A DNA stretch of 64,000 bases from Desulfobacteraceae bacterium Eth-SRB1. GTDB lineage: Bacteria > Desulfobacterota > Desulfobacteria > Desulfobacterales > ETH-SRB1. The stretch lies in assembly GCA_004193555.1 (NCBI GenBank), contig RPGP01000001.1:338156-402155 (forward strand), written 5' to 3'. The notes below the pieces were generated by a model. The model saw only the letters and a list, made by a program, of their open reading frames with translations. It had not been told where the DNA came from and did no database searches. A program made the position numbers and the translations under genes. Positions 45,529 through 54,320 of this stretch are shown in pieces (position 1 is the first letter of the stretch; each line of letters starts with the position of its first letter).

Positions 45529-46617
45529 CTGAATTATCTTTTTATAGAAACATACTGTATAGGTTCGCATTCACTTTTTGTGAACGGATTGTCTGCACAT
45601 TCCTCGCATAATATTGATATTGTGACCATGCCTGGCGAAAACTGGCGCTGGCGTATGCTTGGCGCGGCGCTTCATATTGCAGACAACATTCCCAGGATTG
45701 AAAAATATGATGGTATTATTGTGACCGATCTTTTTAACCTCGCTGATTTTAAGGCGCTTATTGGCTCACAATGTCCGCCTGTTCTGGCGTATTTTCATGA
45801 AAACCAGATGACTTATCCGCAGCCGCCTGGAGACAAAGGAGCGTTTCAGTTGGGGATAATAAACATTACTACCGCGCTTGTGGCTGACATGGTTGTCTTT
45901 AATTCAAAAACGCATAAGGATGCTTTTTTAAATGCCGTGCCTGAGTTTCTGAAAAGGGGGAGTGACTATAAGCCAAAAGGAATTGCGGATAAAATACGTG
46001 AAAAAGCAGAGGTGCTTTATCCTGGTATAGCTGTGCCGTTTGACAGGGATATTGATGCTGAAAAACAGACAGATCCTCCTCTTATTGTCTGGAACCACAG
46101 GTGGGGATTTGACAAAAACTGTGAAATGTTTTTCAGCACTCTTGAAGAGATAGACAGCATGGGGCTTGATTTTAATCTAACGCTTATGGGAGAAAATTTT
46201 GGCAAGATCCCTGAAGAATTTAAAGAAGCGGAAAAGAAGTTTAAGGACAGAATACTTCAGTTCGGATATGTGCCTTTACGGGAGGAGTATGAAAAATGGC
46301 TTAAACGGGGCGCAATTGTTATAAGCGCCGCAATACAGGAGAATTTCGGTATTTCCGTGATAGAAGCAATGCTGATGGGATGTGTTCCACTTTTGCCTGA
46401 CAGGCTTTCATATCCCGAAATACTTCCTGAAGAGTTCCATGAGCATTTTCTGTATAAAAGCAGACAGGATCTTATTGAAAAACTTTTCCTGATAATTTCA
46501 GATTATAAACAATATGAACAAATTCAGAGCAGGCTGGCAAAGAAAATGAGGTTCTTTTTATGGGAAAATGTTATCAGCGGGTATGACAAAACGCTTGAAC
46601 GGCTTGCTGAATTTTAA
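45529..46617 (+). CDS. DUF3524 glycosyltransferase (tRNA-queuosine mannosyltransferase-like), CTG start
   Basis: 362 residues if read from CTG 45529. The family normally starts with a MNxLYLEPxxGGSHxxFxxGL pattern. Here the same frame reads NYLFIETYCIGSHSLFVNGL from this CTG, with a stop codon three codons upstream and no ATG, GTG or TTG before an internal GTG at 45580, which would remove the conserved N-terminus. The C-terminal glycosyltransferase part has WNHRWGFDKNCEMFFSTLEE, LTLMGENFG and SAAIQENFGISVIEAMLMG. Homologues (GTDC1 family) attach mannose to queuosine in tRNA-Asp. A CTG start is rare; a start-codon mutation is an alternative. Confidence 0.72.
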   Translation: MNYLFIETYCIGSHSLFVNGLSAHSSHNIDIVTMPGENWRWRMLGAALHIADNIPRIEKYDGIIVTDLFNLADFKALIGSQCPPVLAYFHENQMTYPQPPGDKGAFQLGIINITTALVADMVVFNSKTHKDAFLNAVPEFLKRGSDYKPKGIADKIREKAEVLYPGIAVPFDRDIDAEKQTDPPLIVWNHRWGFDKNCEMFFSTLEEIDSMGLDFNLTLMGENFGKIPEEFKEAEKKFKDRILQFGYVPLREEYEKWLKRGAIVISAAIQENFGISVIEAMLMGCVPLLPDRLSYPEILPEEFHEHFLYKSRQDLIEKLFLIISDYKQYEQIQSRLAKKMRFFLWENVISGYDKTLERLAEF

Positions 46618-46742
46618 AATTGATGGCGTTGTAACAAAGTCCAAAAATTGCTATTTGCGAAATGTATTAGGTGTTAAGTGTTAAATATTTGATACGACAA
46701 AAAATGTTTTATCTTAACACCTAACACTTAACACCTAACACT

Positions 46743-46772
46743 TGATGAATTCGACTTTTTACGAATTCATCA
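46743..46772. repeat. 11 bp stem hairpin upstream of prfC
   Basis: TGATGAATTCG, loop ACTTTTTA, then CGAATTCATCA, a perfect stem. The loop sequence is the same as in the 149 bp inverted-repeat element. It lies 31-60 bp before the RF3 start. Preceding it, TTAGGTGTTAAGTGTTAA (about 46669-46686) has inverted counterparts near 46713-46742. Confidence 0.55.
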
Positions 46773-46802
46773 GGACATAAGGGAGTAAACAAAGAGATAT
46801 TT

Positions 46803-48389
46803 ATGGGTAATTTTAATCAAAAAGAGATTAACCGGAGACGAACATTCGGAATTATCAGCCATCCTGATGCAGGCAAAACTACGCTGACGGAAAAGCTTCT
46901 CCTTTTTGGCGGGGCGATTCAGCAGGCAGGGGCTGTTAAGGCAAGAAAAGCTGCCAGACATGCTACGAGTGATTGGATGTCGATTGAAAAGGAAAGAGGT
47001 ATTTCAGTTACAACTTCTGTAATGAAGTTTAACTACAGGGATTTTGAGATTAATTTGTTAGACACACCGGGCCACCAGGATTTTTCAGAAGATACATACA
47101 GGGTATTGACTGCTGTTGACAGCGCCCTGATGGTGATTGACAGCGCCAAAGGGGTGGAACCTCAGACCGAAAAGCTCATGGAGGTTTGCAGGATGCGCAA
47201 TACCCCGATCATTACATTCATAAACAAGCTTGACCGTGAAGGTATGGCGCCTCTTGATATCCTTGATGACATCGAGAATAAACTGCAGATCGAATGCACA
47301 CCGCTTTCCTGGCCTGTTGGTATGGGCAAGCGCTTTAAAGGTGTATATAATCTCTTTCACAGGCAACTGCATATTTTTGAACCCGGCATGGAAACCCTTG
47401 GGCAAGAGGGGATCGTTATTAATGATTTGTCTGATCCTGCTTTGAACGAACTTTTAAAGGAGCAGGCCGATGAATTGCGGGAAGATATCGCGCTGCTTGA
47501 AGGCGCCGTCGATCCGTTTGAGCGCCGGCATTTTCTAAAAGGAAGCCAGACGCCGGTTTTTTTCGGAAGCGCCATTAATAATTTCGGTGTTAAAGAGATG
47601 CTGGATGCATTTGTAAAACTCGCTCCTCATCCAGGTGTGCGACCGGCTGTTTCCCGTGAGGTTTCGCCATACGAAAAAGAGTTCTCAGGTTTTGCTTTTA
47701 AAATACAGGCAAATATGAACCCTGCTCACCGGGACAGGATTGCATTTGTCAGGATCTGTTCAGGAAAATTTATAAGAGGAATGAAAGTCGTTCACCACAG
47801 GATAGGGAAAGAGGTAACCTTTGCCAATGCAACTATATTTATGGCTCAGGACAGGAAAAATGTGGAAGAGGCTTTTCCAGGGGATATTATCGGTATCTAT
47901 AACCACGGAACCATAAAGATCGGCGATACATTTACCGAAAAAGAGCCTTTGAAATTCAGCGGAATACCCAATTTTGCGTCTGAGCATTTCAGGCGTGTGC
48001 GCCTGAAGAACCCGTTAAAGGCCAAACACCTTCAGAAAGGATTGATCCAGCTTGCAGAGGAAGGGGCTATCCAGGTTTTTATGCCTGTTGCAGGAAAAGA
48101 CTACATTCTGGGGGCGGTTGGTGTCCTCCAGTTTGATGTGGCCATGGCTCGTCTCAAGGCGGAATATGGTGTGGATGCCGTATATGAACCCGTGAATTTT
48201 AATGTGGCTCGCTGGGTCGGATGTAATGATCGCAAAAAAATGGCTGAATTTGAGAAAAAAAATATGGCTAACATAGCAAGAGATGCTGAAGGCTGTCTCT
48301 CCTTTCTGACAACGAGTGAATGGCAGTTAGGTTACTGTATGGAAGAGTGGCCGGAGATAGAGTTTTTTAAGACACGAGAGATTAACTGA
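46803..48389 (+). CDS. prfC: peptide chain release factor 3
   Basis: 528 residues, the normal length. GTPase that recycles RF1 and RF2 after termination. G1 loop [19 protein letters not shown]2/Switch I with [15 protein letters not shown]3 [13 protein letters not shown]4 NKLDREG; then the RF3-specific barrel and C-terminal domains including [24 protein letters not shown] lies about 20 bases before ATG and AAAGAG is nearer. It is a stand-alone gene downstream of a hairpin and repeat region. Confidence 0.97.
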   Translation: MGNFNQKEINRRRTFGIISHPDAGKTTLTEKLLLFGGAIQQAGAVKARKAARHATSDWMSIEKERGISVTTSVMKFNYRDFEINLLDTPGHQDFSEDTYRVLTAVDSALMVIDSAKGVEPQTEKLMEVCRMRNTPIITFINKLDREGMAPLDILDDIENKLQIECTPLSWPVGMGKRFKGVYNLFHRQLHIFEPGMETLGQEGIVINDLSDPALNELLKEQADELREDIALLEGAVDPFERRHFLKGSQTPVFFGSAINNFGVKEMLDAFVKLAPHPGVRPAVSREVSPYEKEFSGFAFKIQANMNPAHRDRIAFVRICSGKFIRGMKVVHHRIGKEVTFANATIFMAQDRKNVEEAFPGDIIGIYNHGTIKIGDTFTEKEPLKFSGIPNFASEHFRRVRLKNPLKAKHLQKGLIQLAEEGAIQVFMPVAGKDYILGAVGVLQFDVAMARLKAEYGVDAVYEPVNFNVARWVGCNDRKKMAEFEKKNMANIARDAEGCLSFLTTSEWQLGYCMEEWPEIEFFKTREIN

Positions 48390-48671
48390 TGCAGGTCAGT
48401 GCACATAAGCGCTAAGTTGTTTTTGCCCAAGAGTGACTGAAAAAAATGAACATTTGAAAAGAAACCACGCCTTGGCATGGTTGAATGTTCGTATTGGTTT
48501 TTTATTCGATTTTAAAATAATTTGAGGAGCGGAGCCACATCATTATTCGATGTTCGATGTTGGACGTTCATCTTTTAATATGTTCGACATTCGACATTAA
48601 ATCAGTATGTTCAATGGTTAAAGATATTATCATCAATGATGCACTTTTTTGTATTGCAGCAGGTTGACATT
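48390..48671. other. gene-poor region between prfC and uup
   Basis: No gene of normal size in 48390-48721 (332 bp). It holds the dispersed repeat at 48525-48572 (ATTCGATGTTCGATGTTGGA) and, near the uup start, a 19-codon ORF described separately. No clear terminator for prfC was found. Confidence 0.45.
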
Positions 48672-48731
48672 ATGTTGAAGAATGACCGGCTTAACAGGCG
48701 TCTGACCATAGGTATTGATTCATGGCGCTGA
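48672..48731 (+). CDS. possible 19-codon leader ORF overlapping uup start
   Basis: ATG 48672 opens MLKNDRLNRRLTIGIDSWR and stops at 48729-48731, seven bases after the uup ATG at 48722. GCAGCAGGTT lies before it, while uup itself lacks a clear ribosome site. An arginine-rich leader overlapping an ABC-F gene suits translational coupling or ribosome-stalling control. The ORF is short, so chance is possible. Confidence 0.25.
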   Translation: MLKNDRLNRRLTIGIDSWR

Positions 48732-50632
48732 TCGGCATGAGAAATGTATGCTGGGGATTTGGTGATCCTCCCCTGCTTGAAAAGGTAACGTTTCAGATTG
48801 CAAAAGGGGAACGTGTCTGCCTGCTGGGGCGTAACGGCGTTGGCAAGTCCACCATGCTGAAGCTTTTATCCGGCGAAATTCTTCCTGACAACGGTGATGT
48901 CTGGCGTCAGCAGGGAGCCACTGTGGCTGTGCTGGAGCAGGATGTGCCCACGGGAGACGGTACGATTTTTGATGTGGTTGCCGAGGGACTGGGGCCAAAG
49001 GGTAAGGCGCTGGCTGAGCACAACAGGATCTGTATACAGCTTGAGACCGTAAATACACCCGAACTTGTAAAAAGGCTGGATGAGCTACAAAACATATTGA
49101 ACTCCGACAACGGGTGGGAACTTTTAAGACAGGTCGAAAGCATTCTGTCTAGAACACTGCTCGACCCTGAAAAAAAATTCGCAGACCTTTCAGCGGGCAT
49201 GAAACGACGCACGCTTTTTGCCCGTGCCCTGGCCGGGCAGCCGGACATTCTTCTGTTAGACGAACCAACCAACCATCTTGACATCGACTCCATCATATGG
49301 ATGGAGGAATTTATTCTTCGTAACGTAACAACCCTGCTGTTTATCACCCATGATCGTGCTTTTCTGAAAAAGATCGCCAACCGGATCATGGAGCTGGATC
49401 GGGGCGGCCTTGCTTCTTATAACTGTGATTATGAAACCTATTTGGAACGAAGAGATGCTGCTCTTGAAGCCGAAGAAAGCCGGAACAGGGTGTTTGACCA
49501 AAAACTTTCAAAGGAGGAAACCTGGATCAGGCAGGGCATTAAGGCACGCAGAACCAGAAATGAAGGGCGTGTCAGAGCCCTGAAAAAGATGCGGGCAGCT
49601 TTTCAATCACGCCGCAGGCAAATCGGTAATGTCAGAATGCAGGTTCAGGAGGCGGAAAGGACCGGAAAGCTCGTTATCGAAGCAAAGAATATCAGTTTCC
49701 TGTATGGCGCAACCCCTATCATCCGGAATTTTGCCACTGTAATCATGCGCGGGGAGAAAGTGGGTATTATCGGCCCCAACGGAGTGGGTAAAACAACTCT
49801 GTTAAGAATTCTTTTAAAAGAAATTTCTCCGCATGACGGGTGTGTTCGCCACGGCGTCCATCTTCAGGTGGCCTATTTCGACCAGCTCAGGGCACAGTTA
49901 GATACGCACAAAACCGTCCAGGAGAATATCGGCGAAGGGAACGATTTTATCATTTTTAACAGCCAAAAGCGCCATGTAATAAGCTATCTTCAGGATTTTC
50001 TCTTTTCACCGGAGAGATGCCGTACACCGGTGCATGTTCTTTCAGGGGGAGAAAAAAACAGGCTGTTGCTGGCAAAGCTTTTTACAAGACCGGCCAACGT
50101 TCTTGTGCTGGATGAGCCCACTAACGACCTCGATGCGGAAACCCTGGAACTTTTAGAGAAACTTCTTTTCGAGTACCATGGAACCCTTTTACTTGTGAGC
50201 CATGACCGGGCTTTTTTGAACAATGTGGTTACAAGCACCCTGGTCTTTGAGGGCCAGGGACAAGTGAATGAATATGCCGGTGGTTACGATGACTGGCTGA
50301 TTCAAAGACCGCAGCCCGAACAGGAGCGTCTGTCCGCAAAAAAGCCTTGCAATAAACCCGGTCCTGAAACCAGGCATCTGAAGGCTCGCAAGTTGGGGTT
50401 TATGGAAAAGCGGGAACTTAAAGAGCTGCCCCTTAAGATCGACGCCTTTGAAGCTGAGCAAAAGGAGCTGTATGCTGCCATGTCCGATCCCATGTTTTAC
50501 AAAAAGGGAAGAGAGGAGCTCACAAGGGTTAAAACACATCTCGCTGAACTGGAAGATGAAATCAAAGCAGCCTATCTTCGCTGGGAAGCGCTTGAAAATA
50601 TCGAAAAGGACAACCCATTTCATCAAAAATAA
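48722..50632 (+). CDS. uup: ABC-F family ATPase, Uup-like
   Basis: 636 residues with two ABC domains and no membrane segment. First domain: Walker A GRNGVGKST, signature LSAGMKRR, Walker B LLLDEPTNHLD. Second: Walker A GPNGVGKTT, signature LSGGEKNR, Walker B LVLDEPTNDLD. The interdomain linker is helical (RQGIKARRTRNEGRVRALKK), and the C-terminal region (about 540-630) is a coiled coil typical of Uup. ABC-F proteins act on the ribosome; Uup is also linked to transposon excision and replication stress. This one is likely housekeeping. Confidence 0.92.
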   Translation: MALIGMRNVCWGFGDPPLLEKVTFQIAKGERVCLLGRNGVGKSTMLKLLSGEILPDNGDVWRQQGATVAVLEQDVPTGDGTIFDVVAEGLGPKGKALAEHNRICIQLETVNTPELVKRLDELQNILNSDNGWELLRQVESILSRTLLDPEKKFADLSAGMKRRTLFARALAGQPDILLLDEPTNHLDIDSIIWMEEFILRNVTTLLFITHDRAFLKKIANRIMELDRGGLASYNCDYETYLERRDAALEAEESRNRVFDQKLSKEETWIRQGIKARRTRNEGRVRALKKMRAAFQSRRRQIGNVRMQVQEAERTGKLVIEAKNISFLYGATPIIRNFATVIMRGEKVGIIGPNGVGKTTLLRILLKEISPHDGCVRHGVHLQVAYFDQLRAQLDTHKTVQENIGEGNDFIIFNSQKRHVISYLQDFLFSPERCRTPVHVLSGGEKNRLLLAKLFTRPANVLVLDEPTNDLDAETLELLEKLLFEYHGTLLLVSHDRAFLNNVVTSTLVFEGQGQVNEYAGGYDDWLIQRPQPEQERLSAKKPCNKPGPETRHLKARKLGFMEKRELKELPLKIDAFEAEQKELYAAMSDPMFYKKGREELTRVKTHLAELEDEIKAAYLRWEALENIEKDNPFHQK

Positions 50633-50647
50633 AAGTTTATTTTATTC

Positions 50648-50677
50648 TTGACTTAGAATCATTCTAAAATTCATAAT
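50648..50677 (+). promoter_or_regulatory. promoter with perfect PerR-type operator
   Basis: -35 TTGACT (50648-50653), 18 bp spacer, -10 CATAAT (50672-50677). Overlapping the -35 and spacer is TTAGAATCATTCTAA (50653-50667), a perfect 7-1-7 inverted repeat that closely matches the PerR box consensus TTATAATNATTATAA. It precedes the HAO-like, TlpA-like, redoxin and cytochrome genes, so these are probably repressed by PerR and induced by peroxide. Confidence 0.62.
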
Positions 50678-50767
50678 ATTGTTAATAATTGGGTGTTTTC
50701 CGTATGTGGGGTAAGTAAGAATAATTTTTAACCTGGGGAAATGACAGGAAAAGAGAAAGGAGGCCGC

Positions 50768-52036
50768 ATGAAAAGATTAATTATATTTTTTTTCACTTCC
50801 CTGATAACACCGATACTCATGACAGGCATTACTCCGGCAGAAGAGGGAAAAGTCTGTATCAGCTGTCATCGGGCAGTAACACCACTGTTGGTCAAGGACT
50901 GGCAGAGCAGCGAACATAGTAATAATGAAGTCACCTGTGATGTTTGTCATGGATCCGAGCACAAGAGTAAAAAAACCGCCCACTTAGCCACGATGCCTGA
51001 TGAGAACACTTGTGCCGAGTGTCATGAGGAACAGTTTGATCAATTCACTAAAGGGAAGCACAACTTAGGCTGGACATCCTTGAATGCTCTGCCGGTTACC
51101 CATATGGAGCCTGATGAGCTGATGGAAGGGGGGAAAGGGTGCGGCGGATGCCACAATATGGGAGTAAAATCTGAGGCGCAGAAAAAGGAGTTGCGTGAAA
51201 AAGGTTATATCTACCGGACAAATTCCTGCGATGAATGTCATACACGGCATACCTTCTCCAAAAAAGAGGCGCAGGATCCCAAGGCATGCCGGACATGCCA
51301 TATGGGGTTCGACCATCCTCAGTGGGAGATGTATGAAAGCTCCAAGCACGGAGTAAGATACCAACTAAAGGAAATTGGAAGACTGCCTGAAGACGCGGCC
51401 GCTCCTACCTGTCAGTTCTGTCATCTACCTGACGGAACACATACCAACAAAACGGCCTGGGGATTTTTGGCAGTAAGGCTTCCTCTGCCGAAAGATAAAC
51501 AATGGGCAAAAGACAGGACCACAATCCTCAAGGCGCTTGGGGTATTAGATCCGGCAGGGAAACCAACTGCCCGGTTGGATGTCGTTAAAACCGCTGATAT
51601 GGTACGGCTGACCGAAAAAAACTGGCAGGCCGAACGGAAAAAAATGATTAAGACCTGCAAAAAGTGCCATTCTGAAAAATATGCCAGGGGAGAGCTTGAA
51701 AAAGGCGATCAGATGATCAGGAAAGCGGATCATTTAATGGCAGAAGCCATAAACATTATAGCCGACCTGTACAAAGACGGTATTTTGAAGAAACCGGCTC
51801 ACTACACTTATGCTTATCCCGACTTTTTACATTTTTACCAAACCGGGGGTTCTTACATCGAACAGGTACTATTCAAGATGTACATGAAGCATCGAATGAG
51901 AACATACCAGGGAGTTTTTCATGCCAATCCTGATTATGCTTACTGGTATGGATGGGCAGCCATAACCAAAGATCTGGATGAAGTCAAGAAAATAGCCAAA
52001 GACTTGAGATTTAAGGTTAAACAAACAAGGAGGTAA
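50768..52036 (+). CDS. octahaem cytochrome c, hydroxylamine-oxidoreductase-like
   Basis: 422 residues from ATG 50768, chosen because AAAGGAGG is seven bases upstream; a frame from 50741 lacks a site. A signal peptide (KRLIIFFFTSLITPILMTG) is followed by eight CxxCH haem-binding motifs: CISCH, CDVCH, CAECH, CGGCH, CDECH, CRTCH, CQFCH and CKKCH, the count of HAO. The tail (PDFLHFYQTGGSYIEQ; RTYQGVFHANPDYAYWYG) is HAO-like. HAO enzymes oxidise hydroxylamine or hydrazine, and relatives reduce nitrogen compounds. Without structural alignment I cannot confirm the P460 cross-link Tyr. It is periplasmic, first of an apparent PerR-controlled group. Confidence 0.86.
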   Translation: MKRLIIFFFTSLITPILMTGITPAEEGKVCISCHRAVTPLLVKDWQSSEHSNNEVTCDVCHGSEHKSKKTAHLATMPDENTCAECHEEQFDQFTKGKHNLGWTSLNALPVTHMEPDELMEGGKGCGGCHNMGVKSEAQKKELREKGYIYRTNSCDECHTRHTFSKKEAQDPKACRTCHMGFDHPQWEMYESSKHGVRYQLKEIGRLPEDAAAPTCQFCHLPDGTHTNKTAWGFLAVRLPLPKDKQWAKDRTTILKALGVLDPAGKPTARLDVVKTADMVRLTEKNWQAERKKMIKTCKKCHSEKYARGELEKGDQMIRKADHLMAEAINIIADLYKDGILKKPAHYTYAYPDFLHFYQTGGSYIEQVLFKMYMKHRMRTYQGVFHANPDYAYWYGWAAITKDLDEVKKIAKDLRFKVKQTRR

Positions 52037-52086
52037 CACATAATTTTCCTCCTCTTGGGAGAGGGAGTAAGAAAGGAATGAAAGCC

Positions 52087-52662
52087 ATGAAAAAAATTCT
52101 AATACACTTTATAGCCCTTACTGTCTGTGTTTTTGTATTTAGCTCTCCTGTTACGGCCGCTAAATCACCGCCGGCAAAAGGGGCGATACTGCCGGAAATA
52201 AACCTTGCTGTACCTGTAAAAGATAGAGCTAAAAGCTATCTTGGCCTTTCCACTTCCGGTTTTTTCAAAATACCACAGATCAGGGCGAAGGTAGTGCTCA
52301 TTGAAATTTTCAGCATGTACTGCCCTCACTGCCAGGGCGATGCGCCCGACGTGAACAAGCTATATAATATGATAGAAGGTAATCCCAGGCTGAAAAATAA
52401 AGTCAAATTAATAGGAATCGGAGCAGGAAATTCTTCCTACGAGGTAGAAGTGTTCGCGAAAACATACGATATCCCTTTCCCTCTTTTTGCAGATATGGAT
52501 TATTCCATCCACAAGGTTCTGGGAGAGGTCAGAACTCCATACTTCATAGGAATCAAAATCAATAACGATGGAACTCACCGGGTTTTTTATTCCAAACTTG
52601 GCGGCGTCGATAATCCTGATCAATTTCTGGATTTGATGCTTCGACTGTCCGGAGTAAAGTAA
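52087..52662 (+). CDS. TlpA-like thioredoxin-fold protein, periplasmic
   Basis: 191 residues from ATG 52087, with AAGGA nine bases upstream; ATG 52078 is the alternative. A signal peptide (KKILIHFIALTVCVFVFSSP) leads to a thioredoxin fold with FSMYCPHCQGDAPDVNKLYN as active-site motif CPHC. CPHC is typical of DsbA-like enzymes, while the sequence context is TlpA/AhpC-like. It probably reduces periplasmic disulphides or peroxides. It lies 50 bp after the octahaem cytochrome and shares its promoter. Confidence 0.82.
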   Translation: MKKILIHFIALTVCVFVFSSPVTAAKSPPAKGAILPEINLAVPVKDRAKSYLGLSTSGFFKIPQIRAKVVLIEIFSMYCPHCQGDAPDVNKLYNMIEGNPRLKNKVKLIGIGAGNSSYEVEVFAKTYDIPFPLFADMDYSIHKVLGEVRTPYFIGIKINNDGTHRVFYSKLGGVDNPDQFLDLMLRLSGVK

Positions 52663-52706
52663 TAAGGAGCCTATTACATTGCTTCGCAAATTAACCAAAG
52701 GAGTAA

Positions 52707-52900
52707 AGCATCCTGGCCCAGAGGACCAGGCTTTGGCTAACCCCAGAGGGGATTTGCTTTGTTGGCAGTTCATTGATTTATCGAAATCCCAAATATCAAA
52801 TTGCAAATTACAAACAATTTCCAATGACCGAAATTCGAAAATCCAAGGCAAAGCCATCTATCTCTGACCTGGCCCAAAGGACCAGGTTTTTCAGGACAAA
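52707..52900. mobile_element. non-autonomous IS200-like palindromic element, copy 2
   Basis: The left end is TCCTGGCCCAGAGGACCAGG then CCCCAGAGGGG, two hairpins. The right end is CTGACCTGGCCCAAAGGACC then AGGTTTTTC, like the right flank of the IS200 copy near 54835-54867 (CTGACCTTGCCCTGAGGGCA then AGGTTTTCAC). The interior is AT-rich with no ORF. It is inserted between the TlpA-like and redoxin genes. Confidence 0.58.
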
Positions 52901-52945
52901 ATAAACTTGAGCATAGTTAAAATTAAGTTTATTGGGAGGTGTGAA

Positions 52946-53548
52946 ATGAAAAAAAGTAATTGTTTCAGTGTACTGCCGGGAATCGTGCTGATTTTCTTCC
53001 TGGCTGCAACTGCCTACGGCCTTTCAGATGCCTTTAAGGATAATATTTATCACCCTGAAAATCTAAAACCCACAGACAGTGTTTTAAAGGTAAAGGTGGG
53101 AGATCGTGCTCCTGACTTCACGCTTCCCGCGGTTTCCGGAGGAAAAATCTCCCTGAGCCGGTACTTAGGGAAAAAGAATGTGGTCATATCTTTTGTTCCT
53201 GCAGCATGGACACCGGTTTGTTCAGACCAGTGGCCCGGCTACAACATTGTGGAAGATCTGTTTAATAAAAATGATGCCATACTTCTCGGAATTACGGTGG
53301 ACAATATTCCCACTCTCTTTGCATGGACAAACCAGATGGGGAACTTATGGTTTCCTGTTCTTTCCGACTTCTGGCCCCACGGCAGGACAGCCGATGCGTA
53401 TGGCGTGTTACGTTCCGATGGAATTACGGAAAGAGCGCTTTTTATAATCGACAAGAAAGGTATCATCCGTGATATCAACGTAAACGATATCAACAAACGG
53501 CCGCGCCTTGAGTCCATTGTCAGGGAGCTGGAGAAGCTCAACAAATAG
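52946..53548 (+). CDS. peroxiredoxin-like (AhpC/TSA) periplasmic protein
   Basis: 200 residues from ATG 52946, where GGGAGGTG gives a strong site. A signal peptide (SVLPGIVLIFFLAATAYG) precedes a thioredoxin-fold domain: VGDRAPDFTLPAVSGG, then FVPAAWTPVCSDQWPGYN. The TPVC motif holds the peroxidatic Cys of peroxiredoxins. It would reduce H2O2 or organic peroxides in the periplasm, probably fed by a thiol or cytochrome partner such as the neighbours. This fits the PerR-type operator ahead of the gene group. Confidence 0.86.
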   Translation: MKKSNCFSVLPGIVLIFFLAATAYGLSDAFKDNIYHPENLKPTDSVLKVKVGDRAPDFTLPAVSGGKISLSRYLGKKNVVISFVPAAWTPVCSDQWPGYNIVEDLFNKNDAILLGITVDNIPTLFAWTNQMGNLWFPVLSDFWPHGRTADAYGVLRSDGITERALFIIDKKGIIRDINVNDINKRPRLESIVRELEKLNK

Positions 53549-53570
53549 GTTCACAGTTCACGGTTCAAGG
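53549..53570. repeat. GTTCACAGTTCACGGTTC repeat after redoxin gene
   Basis: Starts immediately after the stop codon. A second block, ACCATGAACCGTGAACCGCG, lies at 53695-53736, so 53549-53736 holds an inverted pair of the family also seen at 22027-22188 and 29279-29313. Confidence 0.6.
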
Positions 53571-53761
53571 TTGGGCGCATTCAAGGTGACGCAGGGTTCA
53601 CTCTGGACTTCCGTGCAAGACAGCCTACAGTATCGCAAGAACCAGATGAACTCAGCATTCATCTCGGAATCGAACCTCTATTTCATCTATTTAACCATGA
53701 ACCGTGAACCGCGGAACTTTGAACCTGAGTAATTACCTAAATTTTCAGGAGGGAATATAAG

Positions 53762-54103
53762 ATGAAAGCTAAGATAATTGGGGTAATCATTGGAATAGTT
53801 TTCTTAACAGTTGCAATAGCTGTCGCAGTTCAAAATCAGGGAGCAAAAGATATTGCGCTTGACAGCGGCAAAAAGGGTGAAGTTAATTTTCCCCACTACC
53901 TGCATCAAGACACGATAGGCGACTGCAACGTATGTCATGACCTGTTCCCAAAAACAGCGGGAATAATAAAGGATTTAAAAGAACAGAAGAAGCTGAAAAA
54001 AAAGCAGGTCATGAATAAGACGTGCATCAAATGCCATAAGGCAAAAAGAAATGCGGGAGAAAAAACAGGACCGATAAGATGTTCTAAGTGCCATGTCAAA
54101 TAA
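53762..54103 (+). CDS. trihaem cytochrome c7/c3-like
   Basis: 113 residues. An N-terminal signal or anchor (IIGVIIGIVFLTVAIAVAVQ) is followed by a small class III cytochrome with three haem sites, CNVCH, CIKCH and CSKCH, and extra His ligands (FPHYLHQD). Such proteins shuttle electrons in the periplasm of sulfate- and metal-reducing bacteria. AGGAGGGA lies eight bases before ATG. It may donate electrons to the octahaem or redoxin proteins encoded upstream. Confidence 0.87.
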   Translation: MKAKIIGVIIGIVFLTVAIAVAVQNQGAKDIALDSGKKGEVNFPHYLHQDTIGDCNVCHDLFPKTAGIIKDLKEQKKLKKKQVMNKTCIKCHKAKRNAGEKTGPIRCSKCHVK

Positions 54104-54320
54104 TATAGCCGTTCATGGTTTGAAACTTGAAATTGGAAATTGGGAAGAACAGCACAAAAGCATGAAGGCCAAATTTCCAATTTCTATTTTCCAATTTCAA
54201 CGTTCCGTGAACGCTTACCAAACAGCAATGAAACCATAGCCTGATCTTGAAGATGGGGATAAAATTGCCTTTGCCCCCTGAGGAAGCAAAGGTTGAGTTG
54301 CCTCCAATCATTAATTTATT

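Noticed and set aside
52707-52765. Paired hairpins considered as a riboswitch between the TlpA-like and redoxin genes
   Set aside because: The same hairpins recur at 15270 and in IS200 ends at unrelated loci, which fits a mobile element better than a riboswitch.
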